Of a stretch of 64,000 nucleotides of DNA, positions 16,592-25,462 are shown in pieces. The notes beneath the pieces were generated by a model, which was not told the origin of the DNA, searched no databases, and was given only the letters and a program-made list of their open reading frames with translations. Within the stretch, counting starts at the first letter, position 1, and each line of letters begins with the position of its first letter. Source of the stretch: Labrenzia sp. VG12 (lineage in GTDB: Bacteria; Pseudomonadota; Alphaproteobacteria; Rhizobiales; Stappiaceae); assembly GCF_002237595.1 (NCBI RefSeq), contig NZ_CP022529.1:2790001-2854000 (forward strand), in the 5' to 3' direction. A program made the position numbers and the translations under genes.

Positions 16592-16793
16592 AGCAAAGTT
16601 GTGTTTTTATTAACTATAAAATCTAAATTTAGTGAATGATATTTAGGGTTTCATCAAAATAATCATTCGAATTGTAAATACCGATATATGAATTTGTTAA
16701 CCATAGTTACTAACCCATGCAATTTGCGAGGCAATTCGGGTTCAATCCAAAATTGCGACAGACGCACAAAAGACAGGAAGTTGGTTGGACAAC

Positions 16794-16823
16794 AAAAAAG
16801 CCCCGAACAGGTTCGAGGCTTTT
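16794..16823 (-). terminator. Intrinsic terminator after flgD
   Basis: Read on the minus strand, AAGCCTCGAACCTGTTCGGGGC is followed by TTTTTT. This gives a GC-rich hairpin with a U run, 30 bases behind the flgD stop, and should end the fliK-flgD transcript. Confidence 0.85.
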
Positions 16824-16852
16824 CGGATCGGATTACCCTGATTGGCCCGTCG

Positions 16853-17512
16853 CTACGACGGGCTGGACACCTTTGTCACCGCGCTGATCGGGAATTCCTG
16901 GTTGCCGACCTTCAGCACTGCCTCGCCGCTGGACCAATCCACGCTGTCAACAACTCCCGTCACCTGCGTGCGCACCGTCTCCGGCCGGCTGGAGGAGTCC
17001 TTCACGTCGAAGGCGATCGTATAAAGCCCGTCCACCGCCTGCTGGCCGCTGTCGGTGCGGCCGTCCCAGTTGAACGTGCCACTGCCGGCATCAAGCTCGA
17101 TATCGCCGCTATAGACAACCGCGCCGCCGGAATTGCGGATCTCGAAGGTTCCCGTCGCCGCTTCGGTCACATCATAGGCCCAGCTCGCCTGACTGCCCGT
17201 CAGCGTCGTGGTGGAGGCATCCGCCGTCACTTCATTGCCGATATAGCTGACATAGCTCATGCTCTGATTGCTCTGCAGCGTCGCGATGATGTCTTCCAGG
17301 TTCTGGTTCTGCTTGATCGCCTGTTCGACATTCGAATACTGCACCAGCTGGTTGGTGTATTCGGCCGAGTCCAGTGGATCGAGCGGATCCTGATTCTGGA
17401 TCTGCGTCGTCAGGATGCTCAGGAAGAGTTCGTAATCCGCGATCAGGCTGGCGCTGCTGTTTGCCGCATCGCCGGTCGTTGTCGCAGATGTGGATGAAGT
17501 AATTGTGGTCAT
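16853..17512 (-). CDS. flgD: Flagellar hook capping protein FlgD
   Basis: FlgD caps the growing hook in place of which FlgE subunits are added, outside the cell. The 219-residue protein has the conserved N-terminal region YELFLSILTTQIQNQDPLDP, followed by YTNQLVQYSNVEQAIKQNQ. A FlgD Ig/tudor-like beta domain follows (NWDGRTDSGQQAVDGLYTI), with a last part bearing VKVGN-type strands. There is no cleaved signal peptide, as expected for a type III export substrate. It lies 29 bases behind fliK on the same strand, a functional pairing because FliK measures the hook that FlgD caps. Confidence 0.95.
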   Translation of the reverse strand: MTTITSSTSATTTGDAANSSASLIADYELFLSILTTQIQNQDPLDPLDSAEYTNQLVQYSNVEQAIKQNQNLEDIIATLQSNQSMSYVSYIGNEVTADASTTTLTGSQASWAYDVTEAATGTFEIRNSGGAVVYSGDIELDAGSGTFNWDGRTDSGQQAVDGLYTIAFDVKDSSSRPETVRTQVTGVVDSVDWSSGEAVLKVGNQEFPISAVTKVSSPS

Positions 17513-17541
17513 GCTTCACTCCCGGGACGGATCCCGTCCCT

Positions 17542-19572
17542 TTATACTTTCATGTCCAGACCGCCGCGCTGTTCGGCAAGCATCAATCGGACCCGGTCAC
17601 TGACGTCAGGGTCTGCCTCTCCGGCGCCGTCTGCAACGCCTTCATCGGCACCGCCCGAACCGTTCCGGTTGTCCTGGCCCCCGGCCATGTCCTGGCCACC
17701 ATCCTGCTTCAGCGAGAACTGCAGATTGTCGGACCCCGGATTGAGACCGGCCGCTTCGAGTGCACGTTCCAGGCCCCGCTGGTCCCTGAGGAACATGTCG
17801 AGGGTTTCCGGCCGCTCGACGATCAGGTGCGCTTGAACGCTGCCGTCGGCGGCGACCCGCATGTTGACTTCAACCCGGCCGAGCTCCGGCGGATCGAACC
17901 GCATCTGGAACTGCGTCTGTCCGTTTTTCAGGTTCCGGACAATTTCTGCAGCCACCTGCGTGGCCACCTGGGTTGACTGCGCCTGATTGGGCGTCTGCAG
18001 GCTTTCCGTGCGCATTGCCCCGCTCATGTCACCGCCGCGAACGGTGGCCGTCGTGAACTCCGAACCGGTTTCCGGCTCAAGGACACCTGGGGGCAATTCG
18101 GCTTCCTCACTCAGAGCCGGAGCCAGGGCAGCAGCGGCAACAGGCGCCGCCATGGCGGCAGCCGTGTTCTGAGGCGCACCAGGCCCACGCTCAGCATTGG
18201 CGGGACCCGCTGTTCCCGTTCCGCCTGCAGCCGCAGGTTTGGCGCCCGTCGCTGGTGCAGTGTCCGCAGACAAAGGCTTGAGAGGCAGAACATCTCCATC
18301 AATATCCTGGTCCAGTGCCGCATCCAGCTCGGGCACGGCCACCACGGGCGTTTCACCAGTCGCTGCCGAGGTCTGGACCTGGGTCAGCACCTGGGGCTGG
18401 ACTGCGGGCTGCCCCGCAGTCGAAACAACAGCAGGAGCCGCTGCCGGCGCGCCCACAGCTTGACTGACAGGCGCTTGCCCGTCAGCCGGCATGGCCCCGA
18501 TCCCCTGGCTGGCGACCGGCTGGACCGGCGTGGACGGCGCTTTTGTCATGAAGTCGGCCGCAGTCTGCGATTGAAGCGCTGCCGTCGGCGTTCCACCGGT
18601 CATTGATCCTGAAACATCAGTCACCGCTTGCTGCACCGGGGCTGCGGCAGTCACCTGCACCACCGGCGGCGGGTTCAACCCGGCTGCGGGCGTCCCGGCC
18701 GCGCCGGCAGTGGCAACAGCGGGCAATTGCATCTCAACAGTCGGAACAGGTCCGGCGGGCCGCGGCTGAGCGGGAACCGTTGACGGCGCGCGGAATTCTT
18801 GCGGCAGCTCGGTCTGCCAGCGCCGCCCGGCAGGGGCTGCGACCTGTTGAAGAGATTCACCGGCGGGTTGAGACGGCAGGCCCGCCGGCACGCCCTCACC
18901 AGCGGTTTGCGGTGTGGCGGCGGCTGTTGCCGGCGGTGTCATTCCAGAAGAAGCCGACTGCGAAGGCTGCGCGGGCGTCGGCGTCACGGGTGCGGCGCCG
19001 GGAACAGCACCAGCGGCCGAACCTGTTGCCTGCCCAATAGCTGGAGGCGCGACACCTCCTGCGCCGGCCTCAACAGAAGGCACAGCCACCTGAGGCAGCA
19101 CAGCGCCATCCGGCGAAACGGCCGGCGACATGACCGCACCCATATGAGCCGGCGCCAACGCCGCCAGGCTGATTTCTCCGGCAGGCGCGGCGGGCTGGCT
19201 GGTGTCTTCCGTCTCCGCGACATCCACGCCAGCTTCCGCCACCGGCATCTGCTGGTCTTCCTCCAGCACTGCCACCTCGGGCAAGGTCCCCGGCACCACG
19301 TCTTGCGGCAGGACGGCTCCCTCCGGCAGTTCAGCGGAGGTCTTTAAAAGCTGAAGTGTTTCCAGAGCGCTTTCCGCCGCCCCGGCCTGCCCGGCCGTGC
19401 CCCCGTCCTGCGCGAGAGCCTGCCCGGCCACCGCTTTCAGTTCATGCGCGAAACCGCCCGTTTCTCCACCGGCGATCACGCCGCCAGAAGCAGGTGCAGC
19501 TCCGAGCGCACCTCCGGCCCCGGCGGCCAGCGCCCCTGCAGAAACATCCGTTGTCAGTCCAAATGGCAGCAC
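17542..19572 (-). CDS. fliK: Flagellar hook-length control protein FliK
   Basis: FliK is the exported ruler and substrate-specificity switch of the flagellum. The 676-residue protein is dominated by a long Ala/Pro/Gly/Val-rich, low-complexity region. It ends in the conserved Flg_hook domain: GQTQFQMRFDPPELGRVEVN, then VQAHLIVERPETLDMFLRDQ and RGLERALEAAGLNPGSDNLQ. This is the usual FliK layout. The open frame continues upstream to 21132, but that part is antisense to mnmA and reads poorly. I prefer GTG 19572, preceded by GGGGG at good spacing; ATG 19611 is an alternative. It forms an operon with flgD. Confidence 0.92.
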   Translation of the reverse strand: MLPFGLTTDVSAGALAAGAGGALGAAPASGGVIAGGETGGFAHELKAVAGQALAQDGGTAGQAGAAESALETLQLLKTSAELPEGAVLPQDVVPGTLPEVAVLEEDQQMPVAEAGVDVAETEDTSQPAAPAGEISLAALAPAHMGAVMSPAVSPDGAVLPQVAVPSVEAGAGGVAPPAIGQATGSAAGAVPGAAPVTPTPAQPSQSASSGMTPPATAAATPQTAGEGVPAGLPSQPAGESLQQVAAPAGRRWQTELPQEFRAPSTVPAQPRPAGPVPTVEMQLPAVATAGAAGTPAAGLNPPPVVQVTAAAPVQQAVTDVSGSMTGGTPTAALQSQTAADFMTKAPSTPVQPVASQGIGAMPADGQAPVSQAVGAPAAAPAVVSTAGQPAVQPQVLTQVQTSAATGETPVVAVPELDAALDQDIDGDVLPLKPLSADTAPATGAKPAAAGGTGTAGPANAERGPGAPQNTAAAMAAPVAAAALAPALSEEAELPPGVLEPETGSEFTTATVRGGDMSGAMRTESLQTPNQAQSTQVATQVAAEIVRNLKNGQTQFQMRFDPPELGRVEVNMRVAADGSVQAHLIVERPETLDMFLRDQRGLERALEAAGLNPGSDNLQFSLKQDGGQDMAGGQDNRNGSGGADEGVADGAGEADPDVSDRVRLMLAEQRGGLDMKV

Positions 19573-19923
19573 GATTGCCCCCGAAATCCTCGCCCGCCGC
19601 TGCAGGCACATTGCGTCACGAAACAGAAAGCAAGGAGCGGGCCAATCGAAATCCCTTTGCAAGCAACTGATTTTCTTAACGAAAAGAGTCACACCCTCGC
19701 AAGACATGCCTTCAACGGGCGGCAAGGTTTGCCGATCGGGCAAAGCGTGCCTGCCATGCGCAGGCGGGCAATTGGCAAAGAATGACCATATCTGTATAGT
19801 GCCGCCAACTTTGAAACAGGCCTTGAGATCAGCGCGCAGCCTCTCCCGATGCAATCGGCGTGGATGGCCCGGGGCAACGGCCCGGAGCGCTGAACCGGCC
19901 AGGACTTCTGGAAGACTTTGAAA
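19573..19923. other. Divergent intergenic region fliK/mnmA
   Basis: These roughly 350 bases separate two divergent genes and should contain both promoters. I see no TTAA-N7-TTAA site, hairpin with a U run, or convincing small gene here; open frames within it are out-of-frame artefacts. Confidence 0.45.
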
Positions 19924-21102
19924 ATGCGAAACAGTCTGGATCTGCCCGGCCGCCCGGAGGATACGCGTGTTGTCGTTGCCATGTCCGGCGGCGTCGACAG
20001 CTCCGTCGTGGCTGCGCTGATGAAGGCGGAAGGCTATGACGTCATCGGCGTCACGCTGCAGCTTTACGATCATGGTGCAGCGGTTGCCAAGGCGAAGTCC
20101 TGCTGCGCCGGCGTCGACATTCACGACGCCCGCCGCGCGGCCGAGACAATCGGCATCCCGCATTACGTGCTTGATTATGAAAGCCGCTTCAAGGAGCAGG
20201 TCATGGACCGCTTTGCCGACAGCTATATTGCCGGCGAAACCCCGATCCCCTGCGTCTCCTGCAACCAGACCGTCAAGTTCACCGATCTCCTGAAGACCGC
20301 GAAGGACCTCGGCGCGGATGCGCTGGCGACCGGCCACTATGTGCGCTCCAGCCAGCAGGGCAACAAGCGCGCGCTCTACCGGCCGACCGATCTGGACCGT
20401 GACCAGAGCTACTTCCTGTTCGCCACGACCCAGGAACAGCTGGACTTTGTCCGCTTCCCCCTTGGCGGCATGCCCAAGGCAAAGGTGCGGGACCTGGCCG
20501 AACAGTTCGGCCTGTCGGTGGCCAACAAGCCGGACAGCCAGGACATCTGCTTCGTGCCGAATGGTGACTATGCAGAGGTAATCCGCAAGCTGCGCCCCAA
20601 TGCGGCCGAGCCGGGCGAGATAGTCCATATGGATGGCCGGGTGCTGGGCCGGCATGAAGGCATCATTCACTACACGATCGGCCAGCGCCGCGGTCTCGGC
20701 GTTGCCACCGGAGAACCGCTTTACGTGGTCCGTCTCGACCCGGACGAGCGCCGGGTGGTGGTCGGCCCGCGTGAGGCGCTGGCAACGCGCACCATCCTGC
20801 TTCGGGAAATGAACTGGATTGGCGATCAGCCGCTGGACGAAGGCGACGAGATCGAGCTCTTTGCCAAGGTGCGCTCCACCCGGCCACCGGCCCCGGCCAC
20901 CCTGCGCATCCTGAACGGCAAGGCCTTTGTCGACCTGGCGAATGCCGAAACCGGCGTAGCGCCTGGCCAGGCCTGTGTCTTTTTCGATTCCGACGACGAC
21001 ACGGCGCGGGTTTTCGGTGGCGGCTGGATCGACAAGACCGAGCGCACCGGCACCTGGACCATCGATTTTCCACAAGCCGAAAGCCCGGTTTCTGCCGCTT
21101 GA
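19924..21102 (+). CDS. mnmA: tRNA 2-thiouridylase MnmA
   Basis: MnmA (TrmU) adds sulfur to U34 of Lys, Glu and Gln tRNAs. The 392-residue protein shows the PP-loop SGGVDSSVVAALMKAEGYDV near the N-terminus. The first catalytic cysteine lies in PIPCVSCNQTVKF and the second in KPDSQDICFVPNGDY, with the conserved GQRRGLGV further on. The ATG at 19924 has GGAAGA upstream. A TTG two codons earlier is in frame but less likely. The enzyme is cytoplasmic. The gene stands alone, 115 bases before the tRNA. Confidence 0.96.
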   Translation: MRNSLDLPGRPEDTRVVVAMSGGVDSSVVAALMKAEGYDVIGVTLQLYDHGAAVAKAKSCCAGVDIHDARRAAETIGIPHYVLDYESRFKEQVMDRFADSYIAGETPIPCVSCNQTVKFTDLLKTAKDLGADALATGHYVRSSQQGNKRALYRPTDLDRDQSYFLFATTQEQLDFVRFPLGGMPKAKVRDLAEQFGLSVANKPDSQDICFVPNGDYAEVIRKLRPNAAEPGEIVHMDGRVLGRHEGIIHYTIGQRRGLGVATGEPLYVVRLDPDERRVVVGPREALATRTILLREMNWIGDQPLDEGDEIELFAKVRSTRPPAPATLRILNGKAFVDLANAETGVAPGQACVFFDSDDDTARVFGGGWIDKTERTGTWTIDFPQAESPVSAA

Positions 21103-21217
21103 GCCACATTGAAAAACTTTGCGGACGGGCATCGATTCAACGCTTGACGCCCGCCCGCCGCCTCACTATAAGCACCCCACGTTGCGCGGGCCGCCCAGGC
21201 CCTGACGCGCATTGGAT

Positions 21218-21294
21218 GGCGGAGTAGCTCAGCCGGTTAGAGCAGCGGAATCATAATCCGCGTGTCGGGGGTTCGAGTCCCTCCTCCGCTACCA
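21218..21294 (+). tRNA. tRNA with CAU anticodon (probably elongator tRNA-Met)
   Basis: The 77-nt sequence folds as a full cloverleaf. The acceptor arm is GGCGGAG/CTCCGCT, the anticodon stem GCGGA/TCCGC with loop ATCATAA, and the T arm GGGGGTTCGAGTCCCTC; the discriminator is A and CCA is encoded. The CAU anticodon is at 21252-21254. The lack of initiator features (the first pair is G-U and there is no GGG/CCC anticodon stem) points to elongator Met. A lysidine-modified tRNA-Ile2 cannot be fully excluded. Its last 48 bases are the integration target of the adjoining island. Confidence 0.93.
21247..21294 (+). repeat. attL: 3' end of the tRNA, copy 1 of 3
   Basis: The 48 bases from GGAATCATAATCC to CTCCGCTACCA inside the tRNA are repeated exactly at 31402-31449 and imperfectly at 34753-34799. 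Tyrosine integrases commonly recombine in the anticodon and T-arm region of tRNA genes and leave such repeats at island ends. Confidence 0.9.
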
Positions 21295-21401
21295 TCATTC
21301 CGAGTCAATTCGTTGCCGTGTGCTGTCAAATAGCGCGTTTCTCGCGCAGTGTTTTTTCGGGTGCGTGCCTCGAATAGTCAGCCTCAATAGCCCCGCGTCT
21401 T

Positions 21402-21458
21402 CTAGACGCCTTCGGCCTTAATTTTGTGCTGCCGTTCGAACTCGGCGGTTGACGGCAT
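21402..21458 (-). pseudogene. Possible remnant of an IS3-type transposase C-terminus
   Basis: In one minus-strand frame the segment reads MPSTAEFERQHKIKAEGV and then a stop. This closely resembles the C-terminal end of IS3-family transposases as I recall them. The upstream frame is broken and no inverted repeat is visible, so at most a few dozen codons survive. Remnants like this are common next to tRNA integration sites. Confidence 0.35.
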
Positions 21459-22049
21459 TCCGTTTCTGACGTGCGCGCCTTACGCGACGTGAAATCCATC
21501 AGAATTTTGCAGCATTGAAGCCTCATCTTGCTCCTTCATCTGCAGGCGAGACGTGGGAACAGACACTCGACAGGGTCGAACTCGCAATAGAGCTCGAGGT
21601 TAACGCTCGCAACGAGTAATCTAACAACTCTGCCACGTAACTACCTACGCCGGGCCGCGCGCGCTCAGATTTTCACGGATAGCGGTCATAGCGTCCGGGT
21701 TCAGGCTATGGCTTTGCGCGCCCAATGTCAGAGATCAGGGCGAAAAGCAATCACTGATCGCATCGGTCTTTTTTGTTAGCTTCAGGTCACGTACTGAAAC
21801 CACTAACGGAAGGCTAATTCGATTTCCATCGGATCATCTATCCGCTACTCTAGCTTACTTTACATACGACGAAATTCAGCTGAACGTTTCGACGAACTCG
21901 TGGCAAATTCGCCTAACCAAAGGCCCTGTGCTGCAGGTACTTCGAAAATTCAATTCTAATTTTTGGTGATTTTTCCTCTGCTACTTCGCGTTCGATTGTA
22001 TCTTCAAATTAGTCTGATGCTCCTGCACCGTGGCAAGTCGTTTGGTGCG
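21459..22049. other. Gene-free stretch at the island start
   Basis: About 590 bases have no convincing open frame or RNA fold. The G+C content drops from left to right across it. It may hold the transcription end of the minus-strand pair that follows. Confidence 0.4.
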
Positions 22050-22847
22050 TTAGAAGGTAGCCTCAACCCAAGAAATACTTAGCACTGGAATTTTTTTACG
22101 CTTCATTTTAGTAAAGTATTTTGACCTTCGGTCGAACACATGCCATAAAAATTTCAATTTAAATTCGTTTGTCCAATGTATTTGCGTCCTGGGATTAACA
22201 CAAACTTGCGACGCGCCTCCAGAATAATAACTATTTATTACCTTCAATTGAGGAGTTTTTTCGGAATCAAGGATGGGAAGTTCCGTCATTCCTGCAAGAG
22301 TAACTACGTGACCAGAATTATAAGTCCGGCCATCGATGTAACTAACGCTAGTTAGCAGATACCTTGCACCCCGTTCTTCGTTCAAAACCGGCTCATTACC
22401 TCGCCGGCTATCGGAACAATAGGCATTCCTCTTAATACACTCCTCCCTAGGAAAAAAATGTTCTCGGATTGCTGATAGAAGTTTCGGCTGCCCGTAATAA
22501 TAACGTGTCTGAACTCTATATTTGCCACCGGTGTAAAGCCTAACAACGTAGTCCCAATCTTCGCGAGTTGAACTTTTTTGCCCCTTGCTCTTCATCCTCC
22601 GCACCACCAAATCCCGAATTGCGGATTCTTTTCTCTGAATGCTTTGGAATAGTTCTAAGTTTATTGTGTCATCTACGACTATCTGTTTCTTATCTTCTTC
22701 AGATTGAAGTGCAACTGCCAGGGCAAAAGACTGGCAGGTTCTATTGTTTAACTGAGGCGGCAACAATTTTTCTCCCGCCTCAGTAGCACCTACTGCAATC
22801 AAGTAGGAATAAAATGCAATGTTAATAACTTTGAAGAAGCAATTCAT
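22050..22847 (-). CDS. Predicted secreted papain-like cysteine protease
   Basis: I do not recognise a named family, but the 265-residue protein has the layout of a papain-fold cysteine peptidase. A hydrophobic N-terminus (residues 1-22, FFKVINIAFYSYLIAVG) looks like a signal peptide. The active-site helix region PPQLNNRTCQSFALAVALQ has Gln32 exactly six residues before Cys38, the same spacing as the papain oxyanion Gln19 and Cys25. NSGHVVTLAGM supplies a likely His180 and LKVINSYYSG a likely Asn205. The start overlaps the end of the MACPF-like gene by 26 bases, so the two are coupled. Codon use is AT-rich and foreign to the chromosome. Confidence 0.65.
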   Translation of the reverse strand: MNCFFKVINIAFYSYLIAVGATEAGEKLLPPQLNNRTCQSFALAVALQSEEDKKQIVVDDTINLELFQSIQRKESAIRDLVVRRMKSKGQKSSTREDWDYVVRLYTGGKYRVQTRYYYGQPKLLSAIREHFFPREECIKRNAYCSDSRRGNEPVLNEERGARYLLTSVSYIDGRTYNSGHVVTLAGMTELPILDSEKTPQLKVINSYYSGGASQVCVNPRTQIHWTNEFKLKFLWHVFDRRSKYFTKMKRKKIPVLSISWVEATF

Positions 22848-25287
22848 AGTCCACTTCCAAATCCGGGTCAGGATGAATTAGCTCCCAACCGCTTTCAGCA
22901 GTAGTATATCGATTACTGTCTTCTACATCCGAGACTATTTGCCTTACGCTCAAGGGGGAAACATCAAAATTTTCTATTTGATTTGATGAAACTTCCATAG
23001 CCTTGAATCTGTCAATCAATTTCTTGCGAATGGTATTTTGCGAAGACAGCAATTCAGTTAGCTCCGCAATATCCTTTTGCAACTCTTGTACATCAGACCG
23101 AGCGTTAAACCGATCAATTGGATTCCCCATAATTTCTACATCACCTGTCGCAACTAGTTTCTGCGTATCGAGAATGGCGAAGTGTCGCAATTCTGATAGA
23201 AATAGTGGGTCTTCGGAAATCAATTCGTTGAACTCCTCAACGCTTAGACGCGTTTCCTTACCCTTCACAGATCCAGATGCATTGGACATGATATAGTTGT
23301 TTGTTTGAGAATGATTTTCCTTAAGCTTTTTAAGGAAATCATCTAGCTCCGGATCACCGAGATCAAAGTCACGTGGAAAATCGCTTATGGCCTCCCTCGG
23401 ATCGACAAATATTATTCCGTCTTCGGGGTGACCAAATTCTTCATGAAACAAGTCCGACAGTTCCTTGGCTTTTATTTTCTGGGCGTTCTTGGCCGCAGCA
23501 GTATACTCTTGGCGCTTTAAGATGTATTTTTCTGGGCTAAATTGGAAAACTGATCGAATGTTTTCGCCGTTCATTATTTTATTTGTGGAATTTCTACTCT
23601 CATCACAGTTCAGCTCTGGCTTGGCAGCTAGTTCCTGATATTGGCAAGATGTCAACCTACGGAAATTGTCTAGCTCCGCATTCGACAAATACCCATCAAG
23701 GTCACCATTTTTACGCCTCTCAACTGAAGTTCCTTTAATCCAATGCAAGTACCTGCTATCGGCATCTAAAATCAAGGCAAGTTGCGATTCAATAATTGAT
23801 TTTTTGTTCTTCGCCCTTGCTATATTCGAGTCGAATTCCCTACACCTGCGATCGGAGGGATGGATGTTGCAGCCTTCCCTAATGTGATCGTAACCACAGA
23901 TACCACCTTTACCAATTTTGAACTTACATTTTTTAGCCTTCTTATAGATTTTTACCAAATGCCCTTTCTTCTGATTTTCTTGGTGTGCAATATAACTGTC
24001 CAAATCAGAAATAGATCTTGCTTCTTCTTCAGTTCTCTCTCTAACAAATTCGGAGTGAATAGGCATTTCCAACCGATAAAAGTAGTCTGAATATTTTCCG
24101 TCGCTTGCAGCCAAACACTCTTCCAAAATTTGATCGCGTAAATCATTTGAGAGTAAGCGACGGCATTTCCTTTCTTTGCTAGAGAGTTCTTCTACCTTTG
24201 CAAGCAGTATGTCCTGCAAATCTTTGTAGAACTGTATGTCTTTCCCACGTAATCCAATGGAATACGCACTCGGATTCTCTATAACTCGCTCCAAATAGGA
24301 CGCCAATCCCTCTAATCTAAGAATGAAGGATACCCTTTTTTCGTTCAACAGAAGACCTTGTTTAAGCTTTTCAGAAAAATCGGGCAATTCTGTATACCTG
24401 GTAAGCCTGACACGAAACGGATAACTATCACTAACTTCCATCGCATTTCCCAGATGAGCCAAGGTAGAATAAATACTATTTTCTGAACTGGGCAAAGCCA
24501 GTCCTCTATGAGCCGAATGATAATATTGCAAAGCTCCAACAGATCTTTTGGAGACAGTCTCCGACAACTTTTTCGATTTAAAACTAGCTTCTCCTGAAAA
24601 CCCTAAATAGCCACCACCGGCACTAATTGATGAAGTCTTCCTTGTATCTTCAGAATTACTCTCTTCATCAAAGCCATATAGAGCATATAACTCCGCTCCA
24701 CGCTCGATAGCTGCCACAAAACTGTCTCCACAGTGTTTGAAGAATTCTTCAGGCCCTTTCTCAAGCAGCCCCTTTCCAAAGTCGTTTATCGTAACGCTTC
24801 TAAGCAATTGGTTTTCGCCGTCCGGAGCGGACACAAATTCGACACCATTCACTAGATTTGCCTTCACAAGCAAGTTTAAGCTGTGGCTTTCTACATTGGT
24901 TTTCTTATAGAAATTGTATTTCGCGGATACATCCGCGGATGCAATTTCAAATTTAGCTTTAGCAGCTGCACTGTAGGTGAGTTCAATTTCGCGGCGGAGG
25001 CTGTCTCGATCTTCAATTCGCTTTAAAGAAACAGACGCATTTTGCCCGCCAGCACTCTCGACTTTGAAGGAAATACATGTAGCGTAAGCCTTTTGTTCAT
25101 CGACGCTATTCCAACCTGCACCAATTGCAACACCACTCCTTGGATAGTCGATAACCCTTGAACCCGGAAATACAACCTTGTCGTCGGACCAGTAACCGGC
25201 AGTTTCGCTGACTTTTCGAAATTCGTCGTCGGCGACCGCAGAACTTGCGGTAATACATGCAATCAGAAACAAATTTACCAAGCGCAT
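22822..25287 (-). CDS. Secreted MACPF-like protein with an EF-hand
   Basis: The 821-residue protein starts at ATG 25287, with AGGGGGG five bases upstream. Its N-terminal signal peptide is MRLVNLFLIACITASSAVAD. The first 330 residues resemble a membrane attack complex/perforin domain. The key segment is FFKHCGDSFVAAIERGAEL (about 182-200), which follows the MACPF pattern of FF-x-x-(Y/C)G(T/D)-x-(Y/F)-V then a Gly-rich strand, preceded by KYNFYKKTNVESHSLNLLVK. The second half is charged, helical and Cys-rich. It contains a perfect EF-hand loop, NGDLDGYLSNAE (about 527-538). It overlaps the downstream protease gene. MACPF proteins can form pores; the target is unknown and the second half matches nothing I know. 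Confidence 0.6.
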   Translation of the reverse strand: MRLVNLFLIACITASSAVADDEFRKVSETAGYWSDDKVVFPGSRVIDYPRSGVAIGAGWNSVDEQKAYATCISFKVESAGGQNASVSLKRIEDRDSLRREIELTYSAAAKAKFEIASADVSAKYNFYKKTNVESHSLNLLVKANLVNGVEFVSAPDGENQLLRSVTINDFGKGLLEKGPEEFFKHCGDSFVAAIERGAELYALYGFDEESNSEDTRKTSSISAGGGYLGFSGEASFKSKKLSETVSKRSVGALQYYHSAHRGLALPSSENSIYSTLAHLGNAMEVSDSYPFRVRLTRYTELPDFSEKLKQGLLLNEKRVSFILRLEGLASYLERVIENPSAYSIGLRGKDIQFYKDLQDILLAKVEELSSKERKCRRLLSNDLRDQILEECLAASDGKYSDYFYRLEMPIHSEFVRERTEEEARSISDLDSYIAHQENQKKGHLVKIYKKAKKCKFKIGKGGICGYDHIREGCNIHPSDRRCREFDSNIARAKNKKSIIESQLALILDADSRYLHWIKGTSVERRKNGDLDGYLSNAELDNFRRLTSCQYQELAAKPELNCDESRNSTNKIMNGENIRSVFQFSPEKYILKRQEYTAAAKNAQKIKAKELSDLFHEEFGHPEDGIIFVDPREAISDFPRDFDLGDPELDDFLKKLKENHSQTNNYIMSNASGSVKGKETRLSVEEFNELISEDPLFLSELRHFAILDTQKLVATGDVEIMGNPIDRFNARSDVQELQKDIAELTELLSSQNTIRKKLIDRFKAMEVSSNQIENFDVSPLSVRQIVSDVEDSNRYTTAESGWELIHPDPDLEVDYELLLQSY

Positions 25288-25462
25288 AAAAACCCCCCTA
25301 TTAACACACCAATAAAATGACACTCCTGCTCGAAATGCAACCAAATATTGTGCAGGTCCTGTTGCTGGAGCGATCAACTGGAAGTTTATTTGGCCTCCAC
25401 AACTTGCAGACGCCTCGCACTTCAGCGCAAATCCCGCCCCCACCTGATAGTCATGGAAGGCG

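Noticed and set aside
19600..21132. Upstream extension of the fliK frame to 21132 (about 500 extra codons)
   Set aside because: It lies antisense to mnmA, whose motifs are certain, and translates to a low-quality high-GC sequence.
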